This document shows, in pieces, positions 1 through 28,716 of a DNA stretch of 64,000 nucleotides. The DNA is from Xestospongia muta (Eukaryota; Porifera; Demospongiae; Haplosclerida; Petrosiidae). The position numbers and the translations under genes were made by a program. Position 1 is the first letter of the stretch, and the number at the start of each line of letters is the position of its first letter. Where the stretch lies: positions 3,040,501 through 3,104,500 of the forward strand of contig OY848917.1 in the NCBI GenBank assembly GCA_963693285.1, written 5' to 3'. The notes beneath the pieces are model-generated. The model saw nothing but the letters and a program-made list of their open reading frames with translations. It had not been told where the DNA came from and ran no database searches.

Positions 1-942
1 CTATATATTATTCGATATTAGTGAAAGTGTATTATTACTAGCAATCGTAATCTAAGCCACACCCATTTTTGTGGTAGGTGTGGCGTCCATAAAAGAACGT
101 AAATACGATTATTTTACGAAATGACTACACGAAAAACTCAATAATCATAAACAGTTTGGATACCAAATTCACAGGGGTAACACGCTCAACTACAAGGTAT
201 GACCGTGTAGGTCTCGTTTTGAGTACTTCAGAAACAAGACTAGTGATTTCCGCAGTTTACTACATAGGTGGATGAGGCACTTATCTTTTGGGGGGGGCTC
301 ACACCATAACTATATGATGAATATGCAGACACGAATGTACCCATAATGCAGAAAGTATGTTTGATATAATCACAATCAGTATTACCAACATTAATTTAAA
401 ATGTACCAAAGTATTTCCTTTACTCATCATTTACCATAACAAATTCCTTAGCTATTTCAACAAGATCACACTCATTAGTTATGCATTTGTGTACATGAAG
501 ACACACTCTATATATCATCTAACTTTTATGGATGCTTTGTGATCTTCAATATCTTGACCATGAACAATAAGTTTATGACACTACCACTGAATGTGTTAAG
601 ACACTGGTACAAACTGTGGTGATCTTACTAGTGAATTTATTTATTATAATAAAAATAATTATTTATTGTTTATAAAAGGACTATATTTCTATGAAAGTGT
701 ATTCCTCATTAATAAAATCATCAATATTATTTAGCATATATAAGCTATTTTTAATGAATAATTAATAGCTCTATTAGCGGAAAGAAAAGAATGCAAACGG
801 AGTAGTTAACAAATATACTTTATTAATTTTAAGCTAAGATATCCTGAGATTATAAGATCATCCTTCCTTGCAATTGTTATTGTCATTTATATAACATTTA
901 TAATAAATATACAATTATAACATCATTGGTATGCTCTTATTT
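1..942. other. No gene seen
   Basis: AT-rich sequence with no coding pattern I can support on either strand. It contains a small inverted repeat built on GCCACACCC and GGGTGTGGC-like arms at about 56-90, a motif that recurs through the window. Confidence 0.5.
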
Positions 943-1126
943 TTACAGTGTAGTTAGTACAAGGAGTGAGTGTTGTGAGGTTAAAGCTTTTGTTGTTTCC
1001 TCCAGTGATGTTAACAGTGTCACTGGATGTAGCATTAGTGTAGTAAAGTAAGTAACCAGTGATGGGTCCATTCTGTCCAAAGCAAGGTACCTCATCGCAT
1101 GAGACAGTCGTGGATCATCTTTTCCC
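943..1126 (-). CDS. Terminal exon of an unrecognised gene
   Basis: On the minus strand an acceptor (CATCATAG) opens at 1126 into a 60-codon frame ending in TAA at 943-945. The frame reads GKDDPRLSHAMRYLALDRMD and goes on with ordinary mixed composition (DPSLVTYFTTLMLHPVTLL), quite unlike the AT-rich noise around it. One base precedes the first full codon, so the upstream exon must end in phase 2; I could not find that exon between 1127 and 2156. I do not recognise the family. It could be the last exon of a gene whose upstream part is further right, or an old gene fragment. Confidence 0.4.
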
Positions 1127-2156
1127 CTATGATGAAATGGCAATATTAATGACAGATGAAGTAGGTGCTATTGAAATGTGAATATAAGAATAACATAGCT
1201 GTTGTGTATGTGTGCATGTGTGTAATTATATTAGAGTTTACCAGATGAGTGTGTGATCACAATTGTAGAAGACAAATCCACTTAATCATAACTATATATT
1301 CCATTGAGACTATAACAGGACAATAGCTACCAGGATCAATACCAGTAAATGTTTGTGATAATGAGATTGAAAAAAAGACACATTAGGACCAATAGCTTCA
1401 GCAGGTGAGTGAGGGGGAATTGTTTGGGCAACACAACATGTTTTTTTTAATTTTGAATTAATTTTAAACTACTGGAAAGGAATTAAATTACTGGGAAGGA
1501 ATGTCAGTAGAACTAGTCCTTAGTTTGTCACAAAGAATAGTACGTATGTTTTGTATATATGGTACATACAAAATATGCAATTGGTATTACAAACATAAAC
1601 TAACAAAGAAAATTTTATAAAATATTATTAGCATAAATTTTATCAAATAGTTCTTTAACTGCTTTAACAAGTTCAATTGTACCCCTCCAATTATGCCTTC
1701 ACCTGTTGTCTCTGATCAGTGATGTCATATCAAATTCTTCCGGTTTATTTAATAATATTTTTATTACTTAGGATCTTCAGATAATAATGTTATTATTAAG
1801 ACGACTAAAAAGGTTGATTGTCATGCATATGCTACATTATATCAAACGTTTGCTACATGACCGAACTGAACAATATTAATGTTACAAAATTATTTAATTT
1901 CCAATGCTAGTAGGTTTACCTCATTCAAGTCAAGTGACATGACTTTGAAGTTGAACAAATGTTACTAGAAATATTGATTTTATCAAGCAAATAGGAGTGC
2001 TGCATACCAAGTGGAAAGGAAAGAATTTTATGAAATTAAACTCTCTATTGTTTTGATATAATAATTAATATACTGACAAAGCTAAAAGCAATGCCTAATT
2101 ACCATAGTATAATAATATTGGGACCTATAAATGACCAGTACATGTTAAATAAGATT
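1127..2156. other. Intergenic or intronic, no confident gene
   Basis: AT-rich sequence. A short minus-strand open stretch ending at 1615-1617 looks faintly coding but has no clean acceptor, so it is not called. Nothing else seen. Confidence 0.4.
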
Positions 2157-5100
2157 TTATTTTAATGCTGGGTCAGTCCATCGAGTTTGAGCATATTCTT
2201 CAGCCATGGTACAGAAAGCATTGTAATTGACATCATTTCGACCGCCCACTTGTACACAAAATTTGCGATAGATAATGCCAAACTCCATTTTGCTTACAAG
2301 ACCACTCAAATCAAGCTCACTGAGGACACGATGAAACTAAAATTAAGAGAATATGCATTAAACAAGTGGTTGTTTACTGAACAACAACAACAACAACAAC
2401 ACAACATGTCAGTACATATAGACTTCACTAATTTAAAGCAGTACAATTCTAGTTTAAACAACTCACTTGTCCTTTAGTAACACTACCAATATGAACTCTG
2501 TCATAATCTTCAAACAATGGAAATAGTTGTATACGTCTTACTCGTACCTGAAAAAATTATTAGTAAATAAATGTAAGTGTGCAAGTGTCACAATGTTACA
2601 AACCCTTTCTGCTAATCTGTGCATACATTTCTGTAGTGTCTGCTCTTCTTCAGGAGATAGCTGATTCAGGTCGACTTCCACAGGAGGAACAAACTGACTG
2701 ACCTATAATTTGATCCAAAAAATATTCTTGAATTAAATGTTATTTTATGTAACCTCAACAGTTGGCATTTTCTCCAGCCCTTTAATTGTGAATATTGACT
2801 CTATTTCATCAGAGAACTGGATATAGTTGACATAGTTTTCATCTTTGCTGGAACAATACCTATTACATGAGAAGACATGACTAGAAAAATCCTAGCTCTC
2901 CAGTGAATAATTAATTAATTCTTGGTAGTCTTGGTAGTGTATATGTACATGTGTACAGTTGGTTGTTGGCAAATTTAGAAAATAATCATCAACCTCATTA
3001 TTGTATGAAGCCTCTTCACCTCTTCGTAAATTTGTTAATAATTATGATCATATAAACATACATTTACATGAACTGGTTAACAAAAGTGTAGATAAATGTA
3101 GTAGATTTACATAAACGTTACAGTGCACTAAAGACATGTATATACATGTCCATGAGTCTACATTTATGTAATACCCTAAATATACATGTATTTAGTTACC
3201 TATTCACCAGAGCCTGTACTTCCATACTGTTAAGACCAAACCCACAGAGATCAAGAGCTCGGCGGAATGAGGTGACTAGAATGCGCCCTGACCTCAATTT
3301 ATCATAATCTCTCATAAACTCTAATACTCTAATACGTTCCTTGATAACCTGCATAATTACATATATTGACAAGTATTACATGAAACTTACACACTACACT
3401 GATTTAAAATTCTGACTTATTTATTTAATGTGCAAACTATAGATAAAGTTCCCTACCTTTGTCTTTATTTTGTCCATAACTTGATCAGCAAGGTTGTCTA
3501 GGTCAGCCATTGAATTGCCCAAATAGTTTTCCATCTCTACAGCTCTCTTTCTATCAGCTTTAATTGTAGCTAAACGTTGTTCATACTTGTCAACAAAAGG
3601 AATGTGAGGTTGAAGCTCGGCAAGAAACTAGTATAAAAATTAAAGACAGGCATACACTTGTACATGCAATTAGCAATAGTGTGTAAACGTGTACCTTGAG
3701 ATAGTTAAATCCATTAGCATCAGAGAACCGGAGTGATATGACAGCCACTTCTTCATCAGTAGCAGGTAATTCAAGGTAAGAGAGACAGCGATGCAGTTGA
3801 GATGGTGTAACATATCCAATATTATGCCTAGTATAAATATATAGAGATGTACTTATAAGTAATGTTAAAAGTGCCAGCCAGATTATACATATATATTATA
3901 TATAGCATGTATTTCTATCATTGTGGTGATGCTGAGCTGGTCCAGTTTTGGATATTTCTTTATACTGTACTTTATATGAATAAGTTTTTATATTGTGTAT
4001 AGATATATGTAACACTCTGACTCTTACCTGTCAAAGTCTTGGAAACAAGGTTTCACTAAGGTTCTTCTCTGGCTTACAACATCTCTCATTCGTTCTAATG
4101 CATTAACAAGCACTTGCTTCTGATGTTCAGTAGCACAAGACTGGAAATCTAATGCTCCCATTGGCAATAGGTTGGGTTTGTTACTAGGTTCATTAGGCCA
4201 TTGTTCAAATACTATAGGAGCAATAAAAATATAAGATTACATGTACAACCAAATGTGACACACTCTTGGAAGCAGAGTTTATACGTAGTGAATCTACATG
4301 TCCTATTTAAGTTTTCATACAATGGAATTAGTACATTTAGAATGTCTCCATCTCAAAGAGAATCCAATCTACAATATTAAGATTACAATACCTTTATCAA
4401 TATCATGAAGAAAGATCTTCCAAGCAATAGCACATGTATCAGGTTGTCGATGGTCAGAGTAACGTTGACAGAGAGCTTCAAATTGAGCAGCAGAAATGTG
4501 GGGCAGACCCATACCATTTAAGCCCTAGCAATGAAAGTACTCATTAATGATTATGAGCATGTATTCTAGACTTACTTGTCTAAATCTTTCAGTAGATATG
4601 AACCCACTCCTGAGGGGATCAAAATCTTGAAAATGCTCACAGACTCTGATACGATTGACTAAAACATGTTCACAAATACGTGGAATAAGATCAGTAATTA
4701 CATTGACTGGATCTTGGATAGGAACTGTAACTTCTGGCGATGGAGAACTAAAGATTTATTGAAAGAATTTATATATAATTTAAATGTACAGAGAAGTGCA
4801 ATGAAAAATGCACCTAGTCTCTAATTTGTAATTTGGAATTATAGTTGGGTAAAAATAAATTCACATACTCATTTGTATATTCAGATATACTCAAAAACTT
4901 GTGTTTTAGTTATCCATGTAGCATTGTACTATGCAGTTTTCTTACTCAATTGTCACATTCTTTTCTACATCTTGACCAGTATACTCTTCATCAATAGCTT
5001 GAATGAAGGCAGAATAGTTAATGTCACCACCAATGGGGTCCTCAAACTTGCGCTGGATCAACTACGTGTACATGTAAGAGAAAGACTCATGTTTACTTGT

Positions 5101-8100
5101 TAGTATCTCTAATATGACTACAACATAATGTGAGGAGGACACACATATAGATAGATACATGTACAGTTGATACCTTCATTTCTTCAGAAGTTACTGAAAG
5201 TGAAGCAATATGGAGAATTCGCTCAAACTGGGGCTTAGTAACACCACGAGTGTAGCCTTTCCCCTGTAAAATAAATTGTTTAAGATAGAGACACTCATCC
5301 ATCTCACATCCATCCATCTTTTCTCTCTTTTTATAATCCAGCCACCTTTTCTATCACTTCAAACATCACTTTATTATAGGCTTACCCTATCAAAATCTCT
5401 AAAATAAGGATAGAGAAGAAGTCTTCTCTTTTTAACTTCACCCTTTAGTCTCCAAAGAACAGACTCTAGTTGACTCTCTTCATTAGATGAGCTTAAAATA
5501 TTTAATGGCTACATAGGAAAAAATTATACAGATACATAGACATAGAACCGCTACATGTACTTAATCAAAGTGAATTAATTATTCATAATATTGCTTAGCA
5601 AACAGACATGAAGTAATATAATTGAATGGATACTTGATTGAATTTTCATTACCCTATGTAAGTGTCCCCTTAGTGGTCTGATAACAGATTGTGTTGGCTT
5701 CTTCTCAAGATTGGGCACATTGAAAGCTGCAGATGTAAATGATACATAGCTATTGCTATTGTAAGTGTTTTATTATACATACATGTACATGTCTATATGT
5801 GTGCTGGCCAAATACATTTAGATATTATAGTAGATTACATACACATGTATTAGTAGTAGCCTTTACATGTACATGTATATGGTGCATACCATTCTCCATC
5901 ATGTCACAAAACTCCTTATACTTGACTCTTCCGTCAGAAATTCTGTAATAATTGACTATTTTGTTGATTTCCTCTCTAGTGAGATGAGCTCTCTGACCTA
6001 CTGACAGCGACAAGCCACATATAAACTGGTTCTCAGTAATGATTCCACTGCGTAGCTTATCATGATCACGGAAAAACTCAGTTGTACGAATGCCATGCTT
6101 GTAGATAACATCTCTAAGATAAAAATATAAAAAATTATTAGGTTAAAACATGTTGATAGTGTGGTTGGAAATTCTGTTGATCTTTTAATTTTTGTATGAC
6201 ACTCCTAGAGTACCATGATGTTACACAACATGTATGCAAATATAACAATGAAAATCACCTGATACGCTGAAATATTTCTTCTAAGCTGGCAACTTCTTGT
6301 CTCTGAAAGAATAATAAAAGAATACCGTAAGATCAATTGTTTTATTGCACTAGTCTACTGTTTGTATATCAATGCATATAAATGTTGTATTTGTTATGTA
6401 TTTATATTAAAAGAATTGTACTGTAGTATAAAGGACAAAAATAACAATACTGCTGGTGCAATCTGTTCACTCAATAAGAATACTATTAGAAAATGACATT
6501 TCCAGTACTGCTATTTTTCATTTACACTGTGATATAATTCCTTTAATCATTGAAAGAGTTACAGTACTTTATCAGACTGTATGTTAATCTAACACAGCAA
6601 TTAAACAAATGAAGCTCAATCTTTATTCATTCTCACAACTAAGTGATAAAGTAGCATTGAGTTTGAGAGTCGTTATTCTGTTGGAATAGTTTGTACGTCA
6701 TTGTTTTGTATATTAAAACTGAGCTATACTATGTGCTACCAGTATGTTTGTGTAAGTTACAGAAAGCTATGTCTTGTTGGTTGCAATAGACAATGCTCTA
6801 GTCTTATTGATGATATGATTGTTTATAATGACAGTGGGCCTTTAAAACCACAAATAGAAATTAAAGTGCACTTTATACATCTACATGGCTTACTGGAGGA
6901 GAAGGTGGTTTAGGTACTAGAGGAAGGGCAGGTATACTGTTTTCCCAAAGCCCCTTAATATCTTGATTAAAACGAAAATAATTGTACAATTTAATCGTTG
7001 GATCATAATAACGTTGTGCTAATAATGAGATGTCATTCTCTGAAACTTCAGGTGGACCAGGAAAGGTGCGATGAAACTAAAAAATGTAAGAAACCACTCA
7101 AATGTGTCACAATGACTTACTAATATACATAAATATACATGTATCTACTGCTATTGTACACACAGAATTATTACTATATTAAATATACATGCATCTATTG
7201 CTATTGTACAATATAAAATTAATACCTGTTCATGTACAAAATAAATGTACACAAAAGTTTTAAAATTTAAAAGGAAACTGGTACATAAATGTTTTCAAGA
7301 GAAGAAGCTGTGTAGAATTAGGCTGGGTTATCAAGACTATTCAGATTATTCCATAGAAGTTATATAATTACTATATGTGTACAAAGTATACTCGTACATA
7401 TTACTGATTTTACCTGGCTCAATGTGATAAAGCCCATATGATGTCTATCAAAGTCTTGATAGGATGATCGGACACTGATACCACGAGACTATGTAGATAA
7501 AAACTATTATTATTTAAATAAAATAGCTAAGCATTAATAAAGATTTCATGCACAAAATCATAATAAAATTCTGAGATATTTATACAACATACAAATATAA
7601 TGTTGGTCTAGTGACAAACTACCTTATAATATTGAGCACATTTCAGTAGCAGTTCATCAGTTTTGTCTTTATTGTCAGGAGAGAGTGTCGTAGATGTCAA
7701 GGTTGTTGGAGCCCTAGTGAAAATGTGTAGATTACATCAAAACATCAAGGTATATAAATATATAGATGAATATTGTACAAATATTTATTCAACACCATGT
7801 ACCTTTGATTGGCCTCAATTTGTTCCTTAGGATTGCCATCTAGCTGGTTAGGATTAAAACCTAAATGAGAGAATATATTCCTTATCTCTGTGTTACATGT
7901 CTCTATGTATTTATTATATATACACTGTAAATGAATGGTTTGCTGTCCAGAGATGAGGCAAAATCATTGTCCTCGTGTGCATGAGTGTATGAGCACGCAG
8001 AATAGAAGGGATACTAACTAAACTCATTACTTGCATTGTATTTGCACCAACACACATACATGTACATGCTGTATATACTACATGTAAACACATATATTAA

Positions 8101-8821
8101 TTTTAATGCGTTATGTAAGGAACATATTAACTCACCCTTCTCCATTGTATCCACAAAGCTACAATAGTTAATCATCCCATTGCCTTTCGTATCATACTTT
8201 TTTAGCAAAAATTCATATTCTTCGTCAGAGATTGGCAGACCAAGATGTTGGTTCATACAACGACGAAACTGAGTCTCTATAGAAATACAGGAAGAACTCA
8301 TTCTGTACTTTACATGTACTTATAGTTTATGGCACTCATTGTCCTGATATAAAATTGATATATGTACATATAGCAAAAAAAACAGTACTTATAGTTCCTC
8401 CATTAAATTCATTCAATGCAATATCGTATACTTGCTACGGATTACTGGAGTAGGAGGTATGCAGAATTTTAAAATGGCATTTCATGAACTTTTTGTCAGG
8501 AAAAAGATACTAATTAGTTAGAAATTACAACAAATACGTCTGAAAATTTGCCAAACATAAAGTTTAAACCTAGTCAAAATTCTCATTACATAATATCCCT
8601 GAAGTACTGTTACAGTATGCTAATCTGTCAGTACACAACTCTTTACTTGTGATAAAGCCTGAACGTAATGGATCAAAGTCCTTAAAGAACTCTGACACTC
8701 TTATACGTTTGATTTGTGTGATGTACTTCAGACGTTCCTCTAGACTGCTAGCATCATTGACTTGATCAATGGTGGCAGAAGGATAATGAGTATGAGGTGA
8801 ACATATCACAGTAGATGCCAT
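2157..8821 (-). CDS. Large multi-EF-hand calcium-binding protein
   Basis: I can thread about 22 exons with matching phases, from ATG at 8819-8821 (MASTVICSP) to TAA at 2157-2159, giving roughly 930-940 residues. First exon is 8647-8821, second 8136-8276, last 2157-2336. The protein repeats one unit: RIRV-EFF-DFDPLRSGFIT followed about 40 residues later by a KYD/GNGMINY-FVD half. Examples are at 8650-8720, 8150-8270, 5890-6113, 4565-4745 and 3240-3350. These are EF-hand helix-loop-helix pairs; some loops (DFDPLRSG, EDYDRVHIG) keep the Asp/Asn and Gly pattern, others are degenerate and may not bind calcium. No signal peptide or membrane segment is seen. Similar long EF-hand proteins occur in ciliated and flagellated eukaryotes, so a ciliary role is possible but inferred only. 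The gene is divergent from ZDHHC6, with 546 bp between the start codons. Confidence 0.85.
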
Positions 8822-9367
8822 AGAGACCCTGAAATTTGGGGTAAAACAACTTTTTAAGACAAATAATACTGAAATTAATTTTGTGAATGCATTAAACTTT
8901 GTATGACTTACATTCAACTATGATTCAAGTATAGCTTATACATGTATTAAATGTCTCTATCTAATGTTATAGTGTACTTATGACTAGGGTTGAATGTAAA
9001 AATTGTACTCAAAGACACTCACCAATTTAAGGGATTAAGATTCTTGCTCGTATTGTTAAAATATTAATATCTGCACAACTTTAGTGGCACCTTGCTGGTT
9101 CCAGCGTTTTTCGTTATGGTATCCATGGTAACCGAGGTAGGCGTGGTGCTTTTCTTACACGTGGACGTCTTTCGTGACTTAAAGGGGCACGAAGAAAGGG
9201 GATTTTGCCTCGAAACTGCTTGTTTGAGCAATTTGTATTCAAATTAACAATTTCGGATAAAAGTCCTCTTTTTGGAGAAAATAATCAATTAACCCTCAAT
9301 TGATGTAAGGCGTGGTTTAGCAATTGATCCGCCTACTTTGACCAGAGACCAGGAAGGTCTTTTAAAA
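8822..9367. promoter_or_regulatory. Divergent intergenic region, EF-hand gene and ZDHHC6
   Basis: This 546-bp interval separates the start codons of two genes transcribed away from each other. The ZDHHC6 side (about 9090-9200) is less AT-rich than its surroundings. A shared or back-to-back promoter is inferred from geometry; no core element is certain. Confidence 0.45.
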
Positions 9368-14681
<5,314 letters not shown>

Positions 14682-14798
14682 CCACATATTATTTGATAAT
14701 GTATTGTTCGTTGGAAAATACTTTGTATGTTTCCTTCAATTTTACATATTCTTTATAAAGGAAAAATATAGGATTTAAATGCAGTGTATATAGACCTC

Positions 14799-14804
14799 AA
14801 TAAA
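14799..14804 (+). terminator. Polyadenylation signal AATAAA, ZDHHC6
   Basis: Canonical hexamer 118 bp after the ZDHHC6 stop codon. On the other strand a matching hexamer at 14907-14912 would serve the convergent copine, so the two 3' ends nearly meet. Confidence 0.6.
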
Positions 14805-14906
14805 GAATTAAACAAAATAATCTATATTACAATTAATTTCAAAGCCTCTGCTGACACTGGTTGTTGTATCTTGGAACTATCATCATAACATGTAGTGTTC
14901 TTGAAC

Positions 14907-14912
14907 TTTATT
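14907..14912 (-). terminator. Polyadenylation signal AATAAA, copine
   Basis: Forward TTTATT (AATAAA on the minus strand), 233 bp past the copine stop codon. Assigned by position only. Confidence 0.45.
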
Positions 14913-15144
14913 GATATAAAAGGAACTCATGAAGTGTTTATACAAAACCAATAATGATAGTAACTTGTACTCATAATGACCATGATTCATGACCTTCTAA
15001 AGGAGACTGAAATTATCTAAATGTAAAGGGAAACTATGACATTTAAATGTAACGTAGAACTCAATAAAAAATAACCAAAAAAATACTGACATTATCAATC
15101 AAAAATATCATATATATGTTCTTGAAAAAAGAAAGTACTCATTG

Positions 15145-24673
<9,529 letters not shown>

Positions 24674-24756
24674 TAGGTAAGCAATGTACTGAAGTGTTAC
24701 GTAGCTAAGTAAGCCACACCCTTAACCTTATCTTATCATGTCTTATATAAACGAGT
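24674..24756. promoter_or_regulatory. 83-bp divergent promoter, copine and GT43
   Basis: Only 83 bp separate the two start codons. It contains AAGCCACACCCTTAACCTTA at about 24710-24729, a CACCC-box-like motif repeated elsewhere in the window. Both 5' UTRs must be very short or overlap. Bidirectional transcription is inferred from geometry. Confidence 0.55.
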
Positions 24757-27700
24757 ATGCCAAATTTCAGAAGAAGGTGTGTTATCCTTGTTGGAATGCT
24801 CTTTAGTCACTGCTTTGTCGGAGTATTTGTGTCGTTGTGGATGATGCCTAGTAAGTTTTCCTCTCAGTGAACAGATAAATAGATATAGTTTACTGAGTTA
24901 ATTGAGTTATTACTATCATGTCCTGTAGTAAAGGTTTAGCATTGCAGTACACGAGTCGTTTTATATTGTATCTTTGGGTTACCTTGCCCAGTAAATGACA
25001 GCTTGGTTGCTTTTAGATTTGTAAATCATGTGAATTGTTTCCTCTAAACTGAAGACTTAATTAGCATCTTTGTAAAGATAGTCTTGCAAACCAGACCCAA
25101 CCCCTTTAATTGAATGACAGATGTTAAGAATCTGAGTTGTAGTAGAGCAACTTGCTCTGTATAAATGAAATACTATGTACCAATGAAATTGCAACACATC
25201 ACAAAGTAAGTATTTTGATATATTCTTCGTGTGCATCATTGTCTCACGAGTTGTAAAATTATCTTGAGGTCGTACCAAAGTCAGTGTCTGTAACATGACT
25301 TCTATCTTTTTGCTTTAAGCATTACAAGATCGCATTACCAATCAAAATTTCAATCTTGCCTTTCATTATTACAAACAAGTTGCTCTAGTATAATTTCTCT
25401 GAACATTCCATGTCTGTCGTTCATCCATAGGGGTTGGGTTGGGCTTACAAGGCTACATGAAGTTACATGTACAATTTTTAAATTACTGCATTGTATCATG
25501 ATAGAATTCTGTGTTACTTGTCAAATTGTTTGTTATTGGTAATTTTTAAAAGAAGTACTTTCTATCATAGTTGTGTACAAGGTTAGAAACAAAGGATCTG
25601 ATACCTCATACACTCTGAAATCACTGAACCAGGCTTAGAGATCGTAGATTTTTGAAATCATGGAGAAACTGCTGAATGTCATACACCATTCTGCTTTGTG
25701 TTTGACCACAGCTATTGCTTTTTAATTATATTAATGACCACATAATAACACTACATAATCTACATAAGAGACACCCTTTACCCAATCAGGTTGTAGTACG
25801 CCAAATTTTTGAAGATATGTTATGTTATATATTGATATTATTTACATATCAAATTATTAATTGACCCAAATAAAAGGATTACAATGAGAAAAGTGATCAT
25901 TATAATTGAAATTAACACGTTATAGATTCTATTATTAAGTGTAGAGATTAAAGAGATCCACCTAGCTATGCCTATTGCCATTGTAATACAGAAGTGGTGC
26001 CTTAGTTCATTATTGTTACTACATGCTTCTGTAATTCCTGGTTCATCTATTCCTGTTTCATTTACTCTTGACGTCTTTAGTTTAATTTACAAAATAGATA
26101 ATTTCCAAATCATAAACTTAAACACACTTACGTTGAACTAATCTTATATTACACATTCAGGTACTGACTTTTATTTTGTTTTTGTCTTACACAGCCCATC
26201 ATTGTCACATTGAAAAAAATAAAATACCAATCAACGTAAAGGTTACACCTATCACTAGTTTGTTAAAACCAACACTTTATAAATGTAATTGTCCTTCACA
26301 TATCTCACCAAGAGATGTAACAATTTTTGTAATAACACCAACATATACTCGTGCAACACAGAAAGCTGACCTAACTGCTCTCTGTCAAGCTTTGTCACTT
26401 TCTGGTAAAATTGTGTGGATTGTTATTGAGGATGCCACACTAAAGACAAAATTGGTCCAAAGATTATTGTCAAATTGTCACGTTGAGTCTGTCCACTTGG
26501 CTATACCAAGTCCTAATGACCAGAAGCGAAAGTGGTGGCACTTGAGGCACAGCTGGCATCATCGAGGTGTTGTTCAAAGAAACTTTGGAATTAAGTGGCT
26601 AAGACTGAAATATTCAATTACAAACTGTGATGGTGTGGTTTATTTTGCAGATGATGACAATCGCTACGATAGAAGATTGTTTGAAATGGTTAGTAAATAT
26701 ATCCTGTAATTTATAATAACTTCTGATTTACCATACAGAGCTTTTGGGTATTCAGCTTCTAAATACTTCAACTATATTAGTGATGTACCACCTGCTATAA
26801 GAGAAAATACTTTTTGTTGGCCTAGGTTGTATGCCACTAATATTCACTGACTACAAACAATGACAGAAAGTTTTTCTTGGACAAATAGTTTGTCTTGTCA
26901 GCTTTTAGTTTTCATAAAAGTTAGGACAATGCATAATTACTATGGTAACATGTTGAGAGGGTGTACGTGCATAGATTGCCTTTATTTCTGTTAGCAATCA
27001 TTTTCTTAGTTGACTAAACACGTTAAAGGAGTGACTCCAAGCGATAAGGATGTTCACAACCACAATAGCTTTGTACTAACCTCCAATCTACATTTCTTTA
27101 GCACTTTACTCAATAAATAATTTTACTTTAAATACAGTACGTCTGTACTGCTCTTTAAATATACACTAATGATACCTATGCATTTGTGGCAATTATAGCA
27201 ATGTCCAATCATATTGTGATTACACATTTTCACTGTATTTTCAATGAAAAAGTGTACTGGCAGAACTCATGTGGTTATATATTATAATAACAATAATTAT
27301 ATTTATTTCTACCTTCTCTTATAGATGCGCAAAACAAGAAAGCTATCGGTGTGGCCTGTTGGGTTTATCGATCATTTAAGTTATGAAGGTCCCATCTGTT
27401 TTAATAATTCAGTACTTAAATGGAGAGCCCGGAAACGTTCGTTAAGATTATTTTCTATTGACATGGCTGGATTTGCAGTACATCTTTGTCAGTTTTTTGA
27501 GAATCCTCATGCAGAACTCAATAGCTCTGCTCCGTTGGGTCAATTAGAAAACTATTTTTTAATACAGTTTGTTAATAAGCATTCAGATGTCGAATGTCGA
27601 GGATCTAGTAAAGAGGTTTGTAGAGCTGTTACAGATTAATGGCAGCTGGTCTTGTTTGGATGTATGGATGGCACAATGTTTGTTTCTTTATTGTAGCTCA

Positions 27701-28547
27701 ATATAATTTCTAAACCAGAATGCAATTAAAAAATAAGATTGTAGAGATGATAAATGCATCATCTCCCAACAAGCACAGGCAAACAAAGGATGTTATTAAC
27801 TGCCTACATAATATAGATCTGTTAAAATGTTGCATTATGTGCCTATGCGTGCACATGCATGCCTTTATACACAACTACCATCAAGCCTACTATCTTGTTA
27901 CTCAATTTATATTGGACTGACATTAACCAACCCTACATCTAGTTCATATTTTCACAAATTTTTATTTACTTGTATTTCTAGAAACTTGCTCTGATACAAG
28001 CTACACTAACAAAGTATAGTGTAATGCAATAGCTTATCAGTATTCATTTTACATAAGATACCTACTAGATTATCCATTTTTATGGTCTAATTACTATTGG
28101 CTGCTATGTGTGTGTTGTTAAATGAGAAAAATCTCTTTAACTTACCCTATAGTGTTTGTAATAGGTACATTATGCTATTGCATTGTTTTCATTTCTTTTC
28201 ATAGACTGAGATGTAGCTATTAATTAGTATGACTAATATTCATTTGATATTTTAATGATGTAGTTATAAAATCATACTTTGTTTAAAATTCAGCAATGCT
28301 GATATTCCCATGTAATATTAAGTCTGTGAAATGCTGTACTAACATGTAGGTATTTTAAAAGCAATCCTTGCTAAATTATGTTATTTGTTAATATGAATAA
28401 TAATATCTTTGTACATCTGAGACTTGTAGATTTTATTTTATGAAAATTTTGTGTATTTTATAGGTAATGGTATGGCATGTGAAAACAAGGAAACCTGACT
28501 TAAGTTCAGAAGAGAGAGAACCGCCATCACATTTTCTTGAAACTTGA
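24757..28547 (+). CDS. GT43 beta-1,3-glucuronyltransferase (B3GAT family)
   Basis: Four exons, 24757-24850, 26195-26688, 27325-27615 and 28464-28547, join in phase to 320 residues; vertebrate members have about 325-335. GT43 enzymes move glucuronic acid from UDP-GlcA onto galactose, for example to finish the proteoglycan linker tetrasaccharide in the Golgi. Exon 1 encodes a type II signal anchor (RRRCVILVGMLFSHCFVGVF). Exon 2 has VITPTYTRATQKADLTAL and YFADDDNRYD, where the DDD (184-186) is the metal/UDP-binding motif. Exon 3 has VWPVGFIDHLSYEGP and DMAGFAVHL. The small last exon carries VMVWHVKTRKP, matching the conserved VWHTRTEKP end of the family; without it the frame of exon 3 runs to a stop at 27639, giving a shortened end. 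AATAAA at 28598-28603. Which B3GAT paralogue it matches is not resolved. Confidence 0.94.
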
Positions 28548-28716
28548 TAGAGCATGTACAACAAAGTTTTATTATTAATAATTATAATTATGTTTAAAAT
28601 AAAAAAATTTACTGCTCCATACTCGTGTGGGTGGGGTGTCTCCTGCGTAGTTGGGCGTGTTCTTAGGGTCAAGCACGAGCAAACAAACATTATCTGAAGA
28701 CAGCAAAACCTGAATT

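Noticed and set aside
1615..1701. Minus-strand stretch WRGTIELVKAVKELFDKIYA ending in TAA
   Set aside because: Looks coding, but no clean acceptor and two competing frames; too short to call.
2187..2477. 96-codon plus-strand frame with a Gln run
   Set aside because: Antisense to the last exon of the EF-hand gene, which has matching splice phase and homologous repeats.
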